64,000 nucleotides of DNA from Rhizobiaceae bacterium (GCA_019635755.1 JAHBYW010000001.1:558001-622000), one strand, 5' to 3'; positions 35,065 through 45,100 are shown, counted from the stretch's first letter. The notes: generated from the letters alone by a model not told the origin. Made by a program: numbers and translations.

Positions 35065-35832
35065 ATGTCGCAGAACTTGTTTGATTTGCGTGGACGCACC
35101 GCACTTGTAACAGGATCCACGCGCGGCTTGGGAAGAGCGATCGCGGAGGGACTTGCCCGGGCGGGTGCCAAGACGATCCTGAACGGCACAAATGAGCGGA
35201 CTGTAGGTGAGGCAGTCGATGAACTGAGAACCCAAGGCCGTGATGTCGAAGGACTTGCCTTCGATGTCGCGAACGAAGCGGAAATCGTGTCGGCATTTCA
35301 GGAGTTCGACGCGCGACAGGTCAATATCGACATTCTTGTTAACAACGCCGGTATTCAGTTTCGAAAGCCGATCGTCGACCTGACTGGCAGCGAGTGGCAA
35401 CGGGTAATCGACGTCAATCTCACCAGCGTATTCCTCATCGGACGCGAAGCGGGCAGAAGGATGGTCGCTAGGAAGTATGGCAAGATCATCAACATCGGAT
35501 CGATCACGTCGGAATTGGCCCGACCGACCATTGCGCCTTACGGAGCATCGAAAGGTGGCGTCAAGATGCTGACGAAGATCATGACCGCGGAATGGGCGAA
35601 AGATGGCGTTCAGGTCAATGGTATCGGCCCGGGCTTCCTGAAGACCGACATGAATCAGACCCTTGTCGACGACAGCGATTTCAACGCATGGGTGAAGTCT
35701 AGGACTCCAACGCAGCGATGGGGCTCTCCCGATGACATACTTGGAACGGTGATCTATTTAGCTTCCCCGGCATCCGATTTCGTGAACGGGCAGATGATCT
35801 ACGTCGACGGCGGGTTGCTGGCTGTTATCTGA
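35065..35832 (+). CDS. Short-chain dehydrogenase/reductase (gluconate-5-dehydrogenase-like, second of pair)
   Basis: 255 residues. SQNLFDLRGRTALVTGSTRG opens like IdnO/Ga5DH; NNAG and the catalytic YGASK follow. The residues after the second strand (LNGTNERT) lack an acidic residue, which leaves NADP possible, in contrast to its neighbour. GAAG occurs before the ATG at a suitable distance. It is the last cargo gene of the catabolic island. Two related SDRs in tandem with differing cofactor loops suggest two distinct oxidation steps. Confidence 0.86.
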   Translation: MSQNLFDLRGRTALVTGSTRGLGRAIAEGLARAGAKTILNGTNERTVGEAVDELRTQGRDVEGLAFDVANEAEIVSAFQEFDARQVNIDILVNNAGIQFRKPIVDLTGSEWQRVIDVNLTSVFLIGREAGRRMVARKYGKIINIGSITSELARPTIAPYGASKGGVKMLTKIMTAEWAKDGVQVNGIGPGFLKTDMNQTLVDDSDFNAWVKSRTPTQRWGSPDDILGTVIYLASPASDFVNGQMIYVDGGLLAVI

Positions 35833-36048
35833 GGCTTCATCGATACAAAAGTGGAGTGACCCGGCATCCTTCAGAGCGTTTCGCGGTCAATCGCAGAACC
35901 AACCTATCCTTTGAAAATAGAAAGTTCTCGCGGCCTATCGCCCTAAGGGGCGACCATCTGACAGTATGGCTGACGGTATTTGGATTTTCGTCAAGGGGCC
36001 ACTTTTCAGATATCGTCAGCGCCAACCAAGAAGACGTAGGTGTACTAC

Positions 36049-37224
36049 CTAGAGCGTCGGCTCGTTGAGGTGACTTGTAAATTGACCGGAGCGCACCGGA
36101 TCGATTCTGTCAGCCTCTGCGAGCGCCCAGTTCTCCCAAGCTTCAAGCACCGAGGCGTCAATTGCGACGGAACCTTCAATGATTGCCTGCCGCACGCGTT
36201 GGACCAGCGTTCGGATTTCTTGAGCTTGGCGAAGCAACTCGCCACTGGTGCGCAAGTTTTCCAAGCGCCGGCGATTTAGCTCTACAAGCCGCTCCTGCCG
36301 CCGCTTTTCCTCCTCCTGCCGTGCTCGCTCCGCACGCTCCTCTTCTTCGCGAAGGCTCTGCCTGAACTTCGCTTCGCCCGCCACAATAATGGCAGCTGCG
36401 ATGGGGGCGATCTTTGCCTCCAGGTTGCCTCCCTCATCATCCTGCCAAGTCTTGCCGCCTCGGCGGTCGAAACCTGGATCGAGCCGCAGTGTAAGCGGCG
36501 TCGCCGCTGGGAGATCGGGCGCCGGCCGGACATAGCCATACTGGCGCACCGTGCGATGCTTGCCGGCGATAGTGATTTCCAAACCCAAGTAGGTGTCGCC
36601 TACGATCGCGCGGGCGTGGATTTCTCCGTCACTCTCATAGGCGTCGCCGCCATGGCCGCGCTTGCTAAGCGCCAGAAATATCCCATTGAGGATTCTCAGG
36701 CGCCGCTTGGCAAGCGGTGTGTCGAACCTGGCTTGGTCCCAATGATGCTCGCGCCCCGCCGCTTTCTCGCGCCGACGTTGTTCTTGCTTGAGCAACTGCG
36801 CCAGACCTCTATGTGGCGCATCGAGTGTCTTCGGAGCGGAAGCCCGACCAATCGCGTTCAACTCCTGCGCGTAGAGTTCGTCGAGATTCTCCGGCACCAG
36901 CGCAGAAGCGAATGGACCCTCGGACGAAGGCGCCGGAGCTGAGGACAGAACCTTGGCAAACCGCGCATCCACACTTAGTCGGCCAGTCTCGCCTGGCCGC
37001 CGTGGCGGCGCTTTGGGGCGCGTCGGCACGGGCTTTCCGGCATGCACTTTGTTCCAATATCCCTGAGGCGGCGGCGCAACACCGTAGCTTGTCAGGAGCT
37101 TCCTCAGTCCGACGTCGGACAGGTCGAGTTTAGCTGCTAGATCGCGCATTGGTGCAGACCAGGCAAACGCGCGAAGGTCGTCCGGCAGCACAAGAATGTT
37201 GTTCCAATTGTATGATCGCCCCAC
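36049..37224 (-). CDS. Protein of unknown function with Arg/Glu-rich coiled coil
   Basis: 391 residues; I do not recognise a named family. The N-terminal ~60 residues (LAAKLDLSDVGLRKLLTSYG) look like a helix-turn-helix, followed by PPPQGYWNKVHAGKPVP. A central mixed region (about 130-260) contains IRTVRQYGYVRP-like strands (KHRTVRQYGYVRP in the sequence). A long Glu/Arg-rich coiled coil (about 285-335) follows. Similar proteins occur on alphaproteobacterial plasmids and islands as uncharacterised ORFs. No export signal or catalytic motif is visible. It lies between the catabolic island and the AbiE pair and may belong to the ICE backbone or a defence cassette. Confidence 0.6.
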   Translation of the reverse strand: MGRSYNWNNILVLPDDLRAFAWSAPMRDLAAKLDLSDVGLRKLLTSYGVAPPPQGYWNKVHAGKPVPTRPKAPPRRPGETGRLSVDARFAKVLSSAPAPSSEGPFASALVPENLDELYAQELNAIGRASAPKTLDAPHRGLAQLLKQEQRRREKAAGREHHWDQARFDTPLAKRRLRILNGIFLALSKRGHGGDAYESDGEIHARAIVGDTYLGLEITIAGKHRTVRQYGYVRPAPDLPAATPLTLRLDPGFDRRGGKTWQDDEGGNLEAKIAPIAAAIIVAGEAKFRQSLREEEERAERARQEEEKRRQERLVELNRRRLENLRTSGELLRQAQEIRTLVQRVRQAIIEGSVAIDASVLEAWENWALAEADRIDPVRSGQFTSHLNEPTL

Positions 37225-37572
37225 GCCTTACCTCCATTTTCGTCGAGCACGGACTTGCTTCTCGCAAGCGGATCGCGCGACGATCCAACGGACACCGCGC
37301 GACGCAGGCTCCGTCGATGGTAAGTCGATCACTCCTCGGCCAGAAACAAAGGGTATTCCTTCGAAGGCTTTCGCGCTCTGGTCCGTAGCGTGGCCGTTCA
37401 TCCTGGGTCCATCAGAAGCTAACTTGCCCCTTCTCCTGCACATGTCAGTGACAGCACAAAGACGGCGCCCCTGAGGTCGATGAATCCCATGGTCCGCTCG
37501 GTGATCGAGTCGAGCCGAAGGGCTACTACTTACAGAACGGGGGAAGGGCCGCTTGCCGGCCGCTACGGGCTG
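37225..37572. other. Non-coding stretch before abiEi
   Basis: About 350 bp without a credible gene. Short open frames here lack a ribosome-binding site and recognisable composition. A small perfect hairpin, GGCCG-cttgc-CGGCC at 37547-37561, lies just before the abiEi operator region and could end leftward or rightward transcripts. Confidence 0.5.
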
Positions 37573-37598
37573 ATGTAATAAAACGTTGGAAGTTACAT
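37573..37598. promoter_or_regulatory. Inverted repeat in the abiE promoter region
   Basis: ATGTAA (37573-37578) and TTACAT (37593-37598) are perfect inverted arms 14 bp apart, 23 bp upstream of the abiEi ATG. In characterised AbiE systems, AbiEi binds inverted repeats upstream of its own gene and represses the operon. This repeat is the natural candidate here. Confidence 0.55.
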
Positions 37599-37620
37599 GC
37601 AATTACCGACGGTTTGATAC

Positions 37621-38247
37621 ATGACCGAATTCGTGGAGACCTCTCAGCGCGACCTTGCCGTCAGTCTGATCGAGCACCACGGGATCATGCGCCTGTCGGA
37701 CCTGCAACGCCGAGGGATCAATCCGGCAACGCTTGCGCGCCTGGTCGACGAGGGCGTCCTCCAACGCCCCTCGCGCGGGCTCTACGAACGCGCAGGTGCC
37801 GACGTCGACGTCGCGCATTCCCTCGCCGAGATCGCGACGCGTGTTCCAAAGGGAGTGATCTGCCTTGTATCGGCGCTGCAGTTTCATGAAATCACGCTGC
37901 AACTGCCGCGGAGCATCTGGATCGCAATCGGCTCGAAGGATCGCAAGCCGGCGATCGACTACCCTCCGATACGCGTTGCCCGCTTCGGCGAAAAGGCGCT
38001 CACCCTTGGGGTCGAAACTTACACGATCGATTCGGTGCCTGTCCGAATCTTCGATCCGGCCAAATCGATCGTCGACTGCTTCCGTTTCCGCAACACTGTC
38101 GGCCTCGACGTTGCAATGGAAGCGCTGCGCATGGGCTGGCGGGCCAGAAAGGCCAAGCCAGACGACATTTTCCGATACGCGCAGGCGCTGCGCATCTGGA
38201 GCATCGTACGTCCCTATCTTGAAAGTGTCGTTGCCGATGAAGGATAG
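37621..38247 (+). CDS. abiEi: AbiEi-type antitoxin (type IV toxin-antitoxin)
   Basis: 208 residues with an N-terminal winged helix (HHGIMRLSDLQRRGINPATL, then LVDEGVLQRPSRGLY) and a C-terminal antitoxin domain with ICLVSALQFHEIT and the late IFDPAKSIVDCFRFR. These are typical of AbiEi antitoxin/transcriptional regulators. It overlaps the toxin gene by 11 bp. It should repress the operon through the upstream inverted repeat and neutralise AbiEii. AbiE systems act as abortive-infection phage defence and can stabilise mobile elements. Confidence 0.88.
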   Translation: MTEFVETSQRDLAVSLIEHHGIMRLSDLQRRGINPATLARLVDEGVLQRPSRGLYERAGADVDVAHSLAEIATRVPKGVICLVSALQFHEITLQLPRSIWIAIGSKDRKPAIDYPPIRVARFGEKALTLGVETYTIDSVPVRIFDPAKSIVDCFRFRNTVGLDVAMEALRMGWRARKAKPDDIFRYAQALRIWSIVRPYLESVVADEG

Positions 38248-39151
38248 GCCGGCCAACCTTCCCGCATCCGTTCTAGCGCGGCTGCGCAACGTCGGCCGGG
38301 AGAAACAGACGGACTATCAGCTCATCCTGAGGCGGTACGCCATAGAGAGGCTGCTTTATCGGCTCAGCATCTCGCCGCATCGCGACCAGTTCATCCTGAA
38401 GGGAGCGATGTTGTTCGCGGCCTGGCTCGACGATCCGTTTCGACCCACGCAGGATCTCGACCTTCTCGGGTTCGGCGATCCCGCCGTAACGGCGATCAAG
38501 ACCGTGTTCACAGCAATCTGCCAGGCGCAGGTCGAAGATGACGGACTGGTGCTCGACACGGACGGCCTGAGCGTCGAGCCAATCCGCGAAGACCAGCAGT
38601 ACGGTGGCGTCAGGGTAAATACGACAGCGTATCTCGGGAGAACAAGGATTCCCATGCAAGTCGACATCGGCTTTGGCGACGCTGTTACGCCGGCGGCGCA
38701 GGAACTGGAGTTTCCATCGCTTCTGTCGGCCGAGGGGCCTCGACTGAAAGCCTATCCCAGAGAGACCGTGGTTGCCGAGAAGCTCCAGGCGATCGTCGCG
38801 CTTGGCCAAGCGAACAGCCGCATGAAGGATTTTTACGACCTGCTGGCGTTGTCTCGGCTGTTCGCGTTCGAAGGCGAATCGCTGGCTCAGGCAATCCGAG
38901 CGACGTTTGAACGCCGCCACACGTCGCTGCCGACAGAGACACCGGTTGGACTCAGCGCCGCTTTTGCCGAGGACAGCGAGAAGGCGCGGCAATGGTCGGC
39001 GTTCGTGCGAAGAGAACCGCTGCTCCTGCGACCGGCGAATTTCCCGCCCACAATCATAAGCATTGCCGAGTTCGTTCTCCCGCCGCTTCAAGCCTCAGCC
39101 GGCCACGAGGAGTTCGGCCGCCGTTGGCCGGCTGGCGGGCCGTGGACGTAA
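38237..39151 (+). CDS. abiEii: AbiEii/AbiGii-family nucleotidyltransferase toxin
   Basis: 304 residues. The nucleotidyltransferase motif is KGAMLFAAW ... RPTQDLDLLGFG (catalytic D73/D75), followed by MQVDIGFGD and a Lys-containing TVVAEKLQAIVALG ... MKDFYDL, the four-motif layout of AbiEii toxins. The ATG at 38237 overlaps the antitoxin gene, as expected. The toxin probably transfers nucleotides to an essential RNA and halts growth. It is the last gene before the ICE end, a common place for stability modules. Confidence 0.88.
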   Translation: MKDRPANLPASVLARLRNVGREKQTDYQLILRRYAIERLLYRLSISPHRDQFILKGAMLFAAWLDDPFRPTQDLDLLGFGDPAVTAIKTVFTAICQAQVEDDGLVLDTDGLSVEPIREDQQYGGVRVNTTAYLGRTRIPMQVDIGFGDAVTPAAQELEFPSLLSAEGPRLKAYPRETVVAEKLQAIVALGQANSRMKDFYDLLALSRLFAFEGESLAQAIRATFERRHTSLPTETPVGLSAAFAEDSEKARQWSAFVRREPLLLRPANFPPTIISIAEFVLPPLQASAGHEEFGRRWPAGGPWT

Positions 39152-39634
39152 AGCTCGGCTTGCTCTGGTGCTCTGGCCGGACGGGCCGCAAGGAGCGGAG
39201 CGCCGGACGAGCTCCAAAGAGAACCCCCAAGTGTTGCCGACAGCCAAAATCCGGAAGGTTGAAGCGTCTCAAAGGCGAGGATGCTATACCGTCATTTTTA
39301 TTCGGTTGGAGCGACTGTCCACGGAAAAGAATTTTTCTGTGATATCAAACAATTACAAGTCGAGTACCAAAGGTCCGCAGCCTTGTTTATGATGTGCGAG
39401 AGGCGGACGCACGAGGCGAGCAAATTCGGCGGGCGTAGAAAAATCAGTGACTTATCAGCATGTTGCCGCTGCCGATAGATGATGCAGGTCCCGACATGAA
39501 TGCCGGGCTTGGCGACCCCAAATTCCTCAATGATAGGCCATAGTTAGATTTGACGGTAAAAACGACGGTGTTTTCAATTTTGATTGTGGGAAAAGATGTT
39601 GAATATCAATATTTAAGGCATGTCATTGATGATG
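39152..39634. other. AT-richer non-coding terminal region of the ICE
   Basis: About 480 bp without a gene, clearly richer in A and T than both sides, especially 39,300-39,634. It contains a hairpin with 9-bp arms and one G:T mismatch (CACGGAAAA / TTTTCTGTG, 39320-39341) and short A/T-rich inverted repeats such as TTGA-ata-TCAA (39600 region). Such DNA next to an attachment core usually carries integrase arm sites and excisionase sites; I cannot identify individual sites. Confidence 0.5.
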
Positions 39635-39646
39635 GAGTGGGAATGA
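39635..39646 (+). other. Candidate attachment-site core: 3' end of guaA (Glu-Trp-Glu-stop)
   Basis: GAGTGGGAATGA reads Glu-Trp-Glu-stop on the + strand, the very conserved C-terminus of GMP synthetase (ending IEWE). The frame upstream meets a stop at 39614, so only a fragment is present, as expected for the duplicated end left by integration into guaA. The convergent rsmB stop begins 5 bp later and guaB is 6 kb away. ICEs of mesorhizobia are known to integrate at the 3' end of guaA. The intact guaA would be at the other ICE end, outside the window. Confidence 0.65.
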
Positions 39647-39650
39647 CGCC

Positions 39651-40940
39651 TCAGGCGCCTCGCCTCATCGCGCAGAAATAGAAGCCGTCGGTGCCGCTGG
39701 TTGCGGGCGTCAGCGACAGCCCGCCGGCCGGATCGAAACGGGCGCGCGCGGGATCGGCGCCGACCGCATCCTGCCAGAGCCTGGCGTGGTCCTCGACCTT
39801 GAACGCAGGATTGCGGCCGACGAACGCCGATGCCTGCTCGCGGTTCTCGGCGTCGAACACCGAACACGTGACGTACGCCAACCGGCCGCCGGGGCGGACA
39901 TAGGCGCTGGCCGCGTCCAGGATCGCGGCCTGCTCGGCCCGGCGGGTGTCGAGCTGGCGGTCGGTCAGCCGCCATTTCGCATCCGGCCGCCGGCGCCAGG
40001 TGCCGGAGCCGGTGCAGGGCGCGTCGACCAGGACGAGGTCCATCCTGCCCTTCAGCGGCTCCAGGCCGGCAGGCTTCGCGATGACCTGGACGTCGCGACT
40101 GCCGGCGCGTTCCAGCCGATCGAAGATCGGTGCCAGCCGTACCTTCTCGGCATCGAAGGCGAAGATCTGTCCGCGATTGCCGGCCAGTGCCGACAGGGCA
40201 AGCGTCTTGCCTCCCGCGCCGGCGCAATAGTCCAGGATCTGCTCGCCGGCACCGCTGGCGGCCAGCGCCGCGACGATTTGCGACCCCTCGTCCTGCACCT
40301 CGAACCAGCCCTTGCGGAACGCGGGCTCGGCCTGGACGTTCGGATGGCGCCCGGCGCCCTCGATCGGCGGGATGCGCAGGCCGTCCGCGGCAAGGGCCGC
40401 CGGCGCGGCGCCGGTGCCGTCGAGTTCGGCCAGGACGGAGCCGCGATCCGACTTCAGCCGGTTGACCCGCAGGTCGAGCGGTGGCCGGGCCGCGAGCGCC
40501 GCGGCTTCCCGCACCCACTCGTCACCGAAGGCCGAAGCCATGAGCGGCACGCACCAGTCGGGAACGTCCGCCCGGACCTGGTGCGGCGCCCGGGCCAGAT
40601 CACGCGCGGCGATTGCCCTTACTTCGTCCGGCCCGAGCGGCGGCGGCGCGAAACGGTCGCCATCCAGCTGGGCATTCAGCGCCTCGGCCGTCATCCGGCC
40701 CTCCAGCAGGAGCGCTCCGACGGCGACGGCACGCGGCGTATCATCGCCGACCAGCCAGCCGGCGGAGCGTTTCCGCCGCAGCGCGTCATAGACGATGTTG
40801 CCGACCGCGGCACGGTCTCCGGCACCGGCAAACCGGTGCGACAGACCCCAGTCCCTCAACGCGTCGGCGGCCGGACGATGCCGGCGCTCGATATCGTCAA
40901 GAACCTCGATGGCTGCTGCCAGCCGTCCGCCCAATCTCAT
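39651..40940 (-). CDS. rsmB: 16S rRNA (cytosine-5) methyltransferase RsmB/NOL1/NOP2 family
   Basis: 429 residues: an N-terminal NusB-like helical domain (about 1-130), then a SAM-dependent methyltransferase. Visible motifs are ILDYCAGAGGKTLALSAL (motif I), VLVDAPCTGSGTWRRRPD (motif IV with catalytic Cys) and LAYVTCSVFDAENREQ (motif VI with the TCS Cys). It is the first chromosomal gene beyond the ICE junction and converges on the guaA fragment. The opposite-strand frames overlapping it are shadows. Confidence 0.93.
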   Translation of the reverse strand: MRLGGRLAAAIEVLDDIERRHRPAADALRDWGLSHRFAGAGDRAAVGNIVYDALRRKRSAGWLVGDDTPRAVAVGALLLEGRMTAEALNAQLDGDRFAPPPLGPDEVRAIAARDLARAPHQVRADVPDWCVPLMASAFGDEWVREAAALAARPPLDLRVNRLKSDRGSVLAELDGTGAAPAALAADGLRIPPIEGAGRHPNVQAEPAFRKGWFEVQDEGSQIVAALAASGAGEQILDYCAGAGGKTLALSALAGNRGQIFAFDAEKVRLAPIFDRLERAGSRDVQVIAKPAGLEPLKGRMDLVLVDAPCTGSGTWRRRPDAKWRLTDRQLDTRRAEQAAILDAASAYVRPGGRLAYVTCSVFDAENREQASAFVGRNPAFKVEDHARLWQDAVGADPARARFDPAGGLSLTPATSGTDGFYFCAMRRGA

Positions 40941-41064
40941 TTCGGTGTCCCGTGATCGGTGAAACCCGCTCGCCCGTGCTGGTAGACGTTGTTCCGGTGA
41001 CGTTCAAGGCCGGTCTGGGCGCAGCCGGCGATGCCCGTCGCGCGAACGCTGGCCTGAACGAGCA

Positions 41065-41100
41065 CGGGCCGGCCACTCCCCGCTGGGAGCGACCGGCCCG
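41065..41100. terminator. Hairpin between katG and rsmB
   Basis: Perfect 8-bp arms CGGGCCGG (41065-41072) and CCGGCCCG (41093-41100) with an inner CTCCC/GGGAG stem. It lies 28 bp past the katG stop, which fits a terminator for katG, although no T-run follows. Confidence 0.6.
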
Positions 41101-41128
41101 CCCGGCATTCCGGAAAAGGCCGGCGGCG

Positions 41129-43309
<2,181 letters not shown>

Positions 43310-43464
43310 TCAACTGGCGTTCGGTTGCCCCGTCGCGGGGGCTCGATGAAACAAACAGGGCAGCGCTGCGGGCCACATCCGCCACGCCAGGTCGCCCAGT
43401 CTGGAATGTTTCCAAACTAGGCGCGACATGTGATAAACGCAAATTGGCTTTGGTTCTTGTGACG

Positions 43465-43479
43465 ATAATCTGAACTTAT
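43465..43479. promoter_or_regulatory. Possible OxyR/LysR-type palindrome at the oxyR start
   Basis: ATAA-N7-TTAT (43465-43479) has the arm length and spacing of an OxyR half-site (ATAG-N7-CTAT) and overlaps the oxyR ATG. It could mediate autorepression. The match is short and AT-rich, so it may be chance. Confidence 0.3.
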
Positions 43480-44410
43480 GATCCGGATCACCCTCAGGCA
43501 GTTGCAGTATTTCGAGGCGCTCGCCGAGACGCTGCATTTCGGCCGGGCGGCAGAGCTGGTCGGGATCAGCCAGCCGGCGCTCTCCTCCCAGATCGCCGAG
43601 ATGGAACGCCATCTCGGTTTCCGGCTGTTCGAGCGCGGCCGCGGCGTGGTGCACCTGACGGAGGAGGCCGCTGCCTACCGCCAGCGGATCGCGCGCATCC
43701 TGGGCGAGGTTCGCGATCTGGAGACGAGCGCGCGGAAGGAGCGCAAGGGCCTCGAAGGGCGGTTCAGGCTCGGCATCATCCCAACCGTCGCGCCCTACCT
43801 CCTGGCGCCGCTGCTGGAAGGGCTGGCCGGCGAGTTCCCGGCGCTGCGCATCGAGATCCGCGAGGCGGTGACGGCAACCATCCTCGACGAGACGCGCAGC
43901 GGGCGCCTCGATGCCACGATCGCCGCGGGACCGTTCGACGAGCCGGCGCTGGCGTCCGAAGACCTGTTCGAGGACCGCTTCCTGCTGGCCATCCCGGCGG
44001 CGGAGCGCGGCATCGTCTCCGTGCCTGTGAAGCCGGAGAGCCTGATCTTCGAGCGGCTGATGCTGCTCGAGGAAGGCCACTGCATGCGCGAGCACGCGCT
44101 GGCGATCTGCGGCACGGTCAGGCCGATGTCGATGACGAGCTTCGGCGCGACCAGCCTGACGACCCTTCTCCACATGGTGGGCCACGGACTGGGGATCACG
44201 CTGGTGCCGGAGATCGCGGCAAATGCGACGGCGGTGCCGCCGGGGGTAGCCCTGGTCCCGTTCAGCGACCCGGTGCCGGCGCGAACCATCACCCTCGCCT
44301 GGCGGCGTGCCAGCCATCGCGGCCCCGAACTGGCGCTTCTGGCGGACGCCATCCGCGCCGCCCACGGATCGATCGTGATGGACGCCGCCGCCAACCGGCG
44401 CGCTGGCTAG
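43478..44410 (+). CDS. oxyR: Hydrogen-peroxide-responsive regulator OxyR
   Basis: LysR-family activator, 310 residues. The N-terminal helix-turn-helix (LRQLQYFEALAETLHFGRAA) and regulatory domain are typical. The redox-sensing pair is present as GHCMREHALAIC: C202 and C211, spaced exactly like C199/C208 of E. coli OxyR. With katG divergently beside it, the assignment is strong. Confidence 0.93.
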   Translation: MIRITLRQLQYFEALAETLHFGRAAELVGISQPALSSQIAEMERHLGFRLFERGRGVVHLTEEAAAYRQRIARILGEVRDLETSARKERKGLEGRFRLGIIPTVAPYLLAPLLEGLAGEFPALRIEIREAVTATILDETRSGRLDATIAAGPFDEPALASEDLFEDRFLLAIPAAERGIVSVPVKPESLIFERLMLLEEGHCMREHALAICGTVRPMSMTSFGATSLTTLLHMVGHGLGITLVPEIAANATAVPPGVALVPFSDPVPARTITLAWRRASHRGPELALLADAIRAAHGSIVMDAAANRRAG

Positions 44411-44423
44411 ACCAGACTAGTGC

Positions 44424-44843
44424 CTACACCGCGCCGGCAAGATGCAGCGCCAACCACAGCCACATCAGCGCGAGCAGCAGCAGGCCGGTTCGGAACGCAT
44501 AGTTCCGGTGCTTCAGCTTGTTGGTGGTCAGATGGATCCAGGAATGGATGTAGCGCGACAGCACGAACAGCCAGGCAAGCACCAGCGGCACGTAGCCGAC
44601 GCCGGCGGTGGCGTGGAGGGCAAGGCAGACCACATGGAAGAGGACCGGCGCCTCGTACTGGTTCATGAGGTTGTTGGACGCCGTCATCGAACCTTCCGGC
44701 TCGGTCGCGCGCTGCTTGTAGGCCTGCGCCCTGGCCGCGCCCGAGGTGACGACGGCGCGGCGGCGCACCATCAGCACGCCGTAGACAATGAACACCAGCA
44801 CCGCATGCGCGATCATCGGCCAGAAGATGACGGTCGGGTTCAT
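44424..44843 (-). CDS. MAPEG-family membrane protein
   Basis: 139 residues with four hydrophobic segments and the MAPEG pattern (MNQYEAPVLFHVVCLALHAT, then VLSRYIHSWIHLTTN). Bacterial members are poorly characterised relatives of membrane-bound glutathione transferases. It stands alone between oxyR (convergent) and a divergent small membrane-protein gene. Confidence 0.85.
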   Translation of the reverse strand: MNPTVIFWPMIAHAVLVFIVYGVLMVRRRAVVTSGAARAQAYKQRATEPEGSMTASNNLMNQYEAPVLFHVVCLALHATAGVGYVPLVLAWLFVLSRYIHSWIHLTTNKLKHRNYAFRTGLLLLALMWLWLALHLAGAV

Positions 44844-44978
44844 GTCTCCTCCTCGGGCGCGTGACGCGCCTCGATCGCATTCCTGCCAGCGGGGGGCGCG
44901 ACTGGCAATGGCGGTTGACCGAGATCAAGGAGACCGCGCGGGCGCCAGCGCAGACTGGCTCATCCAAGGAGAACAGCC

Positions 44979-45080
44979 ATGCCCGCCGACACCGTCATCC
45001 TCGTCTCGCTCATCCTCGGGGTGTTCGCATTCTTCGCCGTGACGCTGGCCTTCGTCGACCGGACGTCCGGGGGCAATTAG
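44979..45080 (+). CDS. 33-residue single-span membrane protein
   Basis: A very short gene: ATG at 44979 after a good AAGGAG (spacing about 8), stop at 45080. The product is one hydrophobic helix (TVILVSLILGVFAFFAVTLA) flanked by MPAD and FVDRTSGGN. The ribosome-binding site and clean membrane-helix composition argue it is real. Function unknown; it may be a regulatory subunit of a membrane complex. Confidence 0.6.
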   Translation: MPADTVILVSLILGVFAFFAVTLAFVDRTSGGN

Positions 45081-45100
45081 CGCAGGCACGAGCCGGAGGC

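Noticed and set aside
39320-39341. A/T-rich hairpin as an intrinsic terminator for abiEii
   Set aside because: It lies 170 bp past the stop, has an A/T-rich stem and no T-run; it may equally be an integrase or excisionase site.
1-39646. Integrated plasmid instead of an ICE
   Set aside because: No replication or partition genes are visible and the boundary matches a guaA attachment site. The left side is not in the window, so this cannot be excluded completely.
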